64,000 bases of DNA from Paracidobacterium acidisoli (GTDB taxonomy: Bacteria; Acidobacteriota; Terriglobia; Terriglobales; Acidobacteriaceae): positions 810,376 through 874,375 of the forward strand of contig NZ_QVQT02000002.1 of NCBI RefSeq assembly GCF_003428625.2. Direction: 5' to 3'. A model generated the notes under the pieces. It saw only the letters and a list, made by a program, of their open reading frames with translations. It searched no databases and was not told where the DNA came from. The position numbers and the translations under genes are program-made. Shown here one piece after another: positions 62,217 to 64,000 of this stretch. Numbering within the stretch: position 1 is the stretch's first letter; every line of letters begins with the position of its first letter.

Positions 62217-64000
62217 CTACACCCGGAAAATCTTCATCACTTCATCGCCCAAATGGTTAATGACCTTGACTGCAATGCGCCTGGACTCAGGCTTGTCGAA
62301 GGGGCGGGATGTATCGCTGCGTAGTGTTGCCCAGGCGTCCTCGTTGATCTCCGCTTTCAGGCTCGTCTTCAGCGCTTTGTATGGATCATTCGCGCCGAGG
62401 AAGTAAGCGTGACGGACGAAGAAGCTCTCTTCGTTGTAGTCCGTGTCGATGAACCAGCAGGCAATCTCATCAGGTCCGTTGCTGCGGACTTCGCCGGTGC
62501 TTGGGTGGAATACATCTACACCGCGAACCTTTACAGTGATCTGACTGCCTGCGGCATTCTGAATCTCAATGTCCGGCTCGCCGAAGATGACAAACAGGTT
62601 GCCCTTGCCGGTGTTCTTCAGGTCTTCGGCCATGTGCAGGTCGGCGTTCATGCGGGCCTTCAGCACGCGGATGCGGCCCAGCTTGTTCATCTCGGCGGAA
62701 TGCGCGTCGTAGCTGAATGCGCAGGAAATCAGCACGTCGAAGTCTGCATCCCCGGCCTCGCGTGCAGCTACAACCAAGTCCTCGCGGGTGACGGTGCCAA
62801 ACTCCGGGCCGATAAAGATGCCAGCGCGGCGCTCCGTGCCGTCGGCCTCCGTATAGCGGCCTTCAGCGCAGATGTATTTGCCCGGCCACGGAGCCAGTGA
62901 GGTGAACGTGATCTTGTCTTCCTTGTGTGCCTGCTGCACGCCGGAGTTCTTCAGGTTGTCGAGAATGATCTGAACAAAGTCCTGCACATCGCGGATGCCG
63001 CTATCGCTCTGCCCCGGAGTCTCAATCAGCTCTTCGTTCTCATCTACGGCCAGCACGCGATGCGGAGAAAGACTCTCCACCGTGAACGGCCCGGCGACGC
63101 GAACCTTGTTCTTGTCCTCATAAGGTTTGTCGTAGAGGTTTTCAAACTCGGCCTTAGCAGCAACGGAAGCGTCGATGGCCCTCTGGCGAGCGATGCGTGC
63201 CTCCCACCAAGCAGAGTGTGTGGACCTGGCTTCCTTACTCCAGCCTTCGGACGCTTCACGAGGAATCTCCCACTCCTGCCAGCGCTGCTTCAGTTCGGCA
63301 TTCAGCTTCTCGCGCAGAGGTTCGAGCGTCTTCTGATACTCCTCCCAAATGACATCGATCTCGGCGTCATTGGCGATGGATTTGAGCGTGATGTGCGGCA
63401 CTCGCTCATAGACAAAACCGAGCCGGATATTTCCATGCGTAGTTGTTTCAGATGGAATGCGTGCATGCAGCTTCGCTTCCTGCACCTGACCTTCACGAGA
63501 ATCGGAAAGCAAATAGTAGGGATAACGCGCTCCCATGATGCGGGCGCGGGCAAGTGCCAGAGCTACGCGCGAAGTATCAATGGTAATCCAACGGCGTCCC
63601 CATTGTTCGGACACATATGCAGTGGTCCCTGAACCGCAGGTAGGGTCAAGGACAAGATCACCAGGATCGGTCGTCATCAGGATGCAACGCTTAATTGCTT
63701 CTGTTGCAGTTTGGACAACATACACCTTCGGGTCTGTACGACTTTGGACTCCACCTATATCCAGCCATACATTGATCTGTGGATTTATTGCAAAGTCATC
63801 CATGAAACGGACATAGCGAATAGACTTTCCTTCTTCAATGACACGTCCGGCTTTGTTGAGGCGACCAAGCCCCGGCACAGTTGTTTTCCAGTGAAGCCCC
63901 GCAGGCGGTGACCAATATCTGCCTCTAAAAGTGAACTGCTCCCCATCTATTTTTAACGGCGCGCCTTGCGACGTCAGCTGATCTGACGTCGCAAGGCGCG
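62217..64000 (-). CDS. Site-specific DNA methyltransferase, 5' end outside window
   Basis: 593 residues are visible, open through the right edge. The visible N-terminal part includes TSQGAPLKIDGEQFTFRGRY and LNKAGRVI, followed by the S-adenosylmethionine-binding motif DPTCGSGTTAYVSEQWGRRW, then a long C-terminal region with LADSxEGQ-type and recognition-like segments. The pattern matches large N6-adenine or N4-cytosine methyltransferases of type III-like restriction-modification and related systems. The catalytic DPPY-type motif should be in the missing N-terminal part. The start at 63878 in the open frame is not a real start because coding sequence continues upstream. The adjacent gene is a RelE-UvrD helicase rather than a classical Res subunit. 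Confidence 0.85.
   Translation of the reverse strand, partial: RLATSDQLTSQGAPLKIDGEQFTFRGRYWSPPAGLHWKTTVPGLGRLNKAGRVIEEGKSIRYVRFMDDFAINPQINVWLDIGGVQSRTDPKVYVVQTATEAIKRCILMTTDPGDLVLDPTCGSGTTAYVSEQWGRRWITIDTSRVALALARARIMGARYPYYLLSDSREGQVQEAKLHARIPSETTTHGNIRLGFVYERVPHITLKSIANDAEIDVIWEEYQKTLEPLREKLNAELKQRWQEWEIPREASEGWSKEARSTHSAWWEARIARQRAIDASVAAKAEFENLYDKPYEDKNKVRVAGPFTVESLSPHRVLAVDENEELIETPGQSDSGIRDVQDFVQIILDNLKNSGVQQAHKEDKITFTSLAPWPGKYICAEGRYTEADGTERRAGIFIGPEFGTVTREDLVVAAREAGDADFDVLISCAFSYDAHSAEMNKLGRIRVLKARMNADLHMAEDLKNTGKGNLFVIFGEPDIEIQNAAGSQITVKVRGVDVFHPSTGEVRSNGPDEIACWFIDTDYNEESFFVRHAYFLGANDPYKALKTSLKAEINEDAWATLRSDTSRPFDKPESRRIAVKVINHLGDEVMKIFRV
63960..64000. repeat. Perfect 18-bp inverted repeat at the right edge
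   Basis: CGCGCCTTGCGACGTCAG at 63960-63977 and its exact reverse complement at 63983-64000 enclose a 5-nt loop. It lies inside the methyltransferase frame and ends on the last base of the window, so arms may extend further. A fold-back assembly join or a genuine hairpin are both possible. Confidence 0.8.

Noticed and set aside
1..64000. Insertion sequences, tRNA or rRNA genes
   Set aside because: No transposase or integrase motif and no convincing cloverleaf or rRNA sequence was found by eye; a dedicated RNA scan could still find a missed tRNA.

Overview
The window looks like a chromosomal segment of an acidobacterium of the Acidobacteriaceae/Terriglobia type. The call rests on gene content: two very large TonB-dependent receptors with an N-terminal carboxypeptidase-regulatory-like domain, several secreted proteins that join multihaem CxxCH motifs to TPR repeats, CRTAC1/FG-GAP proteins, many Tat-exported glycosidases, and GC-rich DNA with interspersed GGGGCTGAAGCCCC-type palindromes. 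No rRNA, tRNA, CRISPR array, transposase or phage gene was seen.

Layout. 1-8 kb: a partial multihaem/TPR cytochrome, a TonB-dependent receptor and a secreted FG-GAP protein; the last two carry the same TTGCGTA-N-TAyGCAA palindrome 43-46 bp before their start codons. 8.1-11.4 kb: a copper module (small Cys/His/Met-rich secreted protein, CopA multicopper oxidase, CopB). 11.4-16.4 kb: an unusual cytosolic cassette of a MaoC-type hydratase, two substrate-binding-protein-like proteins without signal peptides, a CaiB/BaiF CoA-transferase and an IclR regulator. 16.4-37.8 kb: a deoxysugar/glycan region with a GntR regulator, RhaT-like permease, L-fuconate dehydratase, two GH29 alpha-L-fucosidases, a second TonB-dependent receptor, a GH38-like protein, an SGNH hydrolase, a rhamnose-mutarotase-like protein and a Gfo/Idh/MocA dehydrogenase. 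TPR and multihaem proteins and a second MaoC-IclR pair lie among these, with most of the palindromic repeats in the gaps.

38-48.4 kb: a tightly overlapping operon for pyruvate/sugar-acid oxidation (PoxB-like ThDP enzyme, enolase-superfamily enzyme, a duplicated membrane protein, gluconate-2-dehydrogenase subunit-3-like protein, GMC oxidoreductase), then an SDR and an acetate kinase on the other strand. 49-55 kb: an operon with a CRTAC1 protein, a pentahaem/TPR cytochrome and a small secreted protein, then a quinone oxidoreductase. 55.2-58.2 kb: a rearrangement scar, where a 5'-truncated near-copy of the ThDP gene meets the 3' end of a DUF892-type gene and an apparently truncated TPR gene. 58.3-64 kb: hipBA with palindromic operators, a RelE-like/UvrD helicase fusion and a partial DNA methyltransferase, which together look like a defence or genome-conflict island.

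How the genes may work together (inference): the receptors bring in plant or microbial glycans, the fucosidases release L-fucose, and the permease, fuconate dehydratase and accessory enzymes feed it to central metabolism. The CoA-transferase/MaoC/solute-binding cassette would handle an unidentified carboxylic acid. The ThDP-GMC operon would oxidise pyruvate and sugars or sugar acids, passing electrons to the membrane. The best candidates for undescribed biology are the signal-less solute-binding-protein cassette, the duplicated membrane protein in the GMC operon, and the methyltransferase/RelE-UvrD module.
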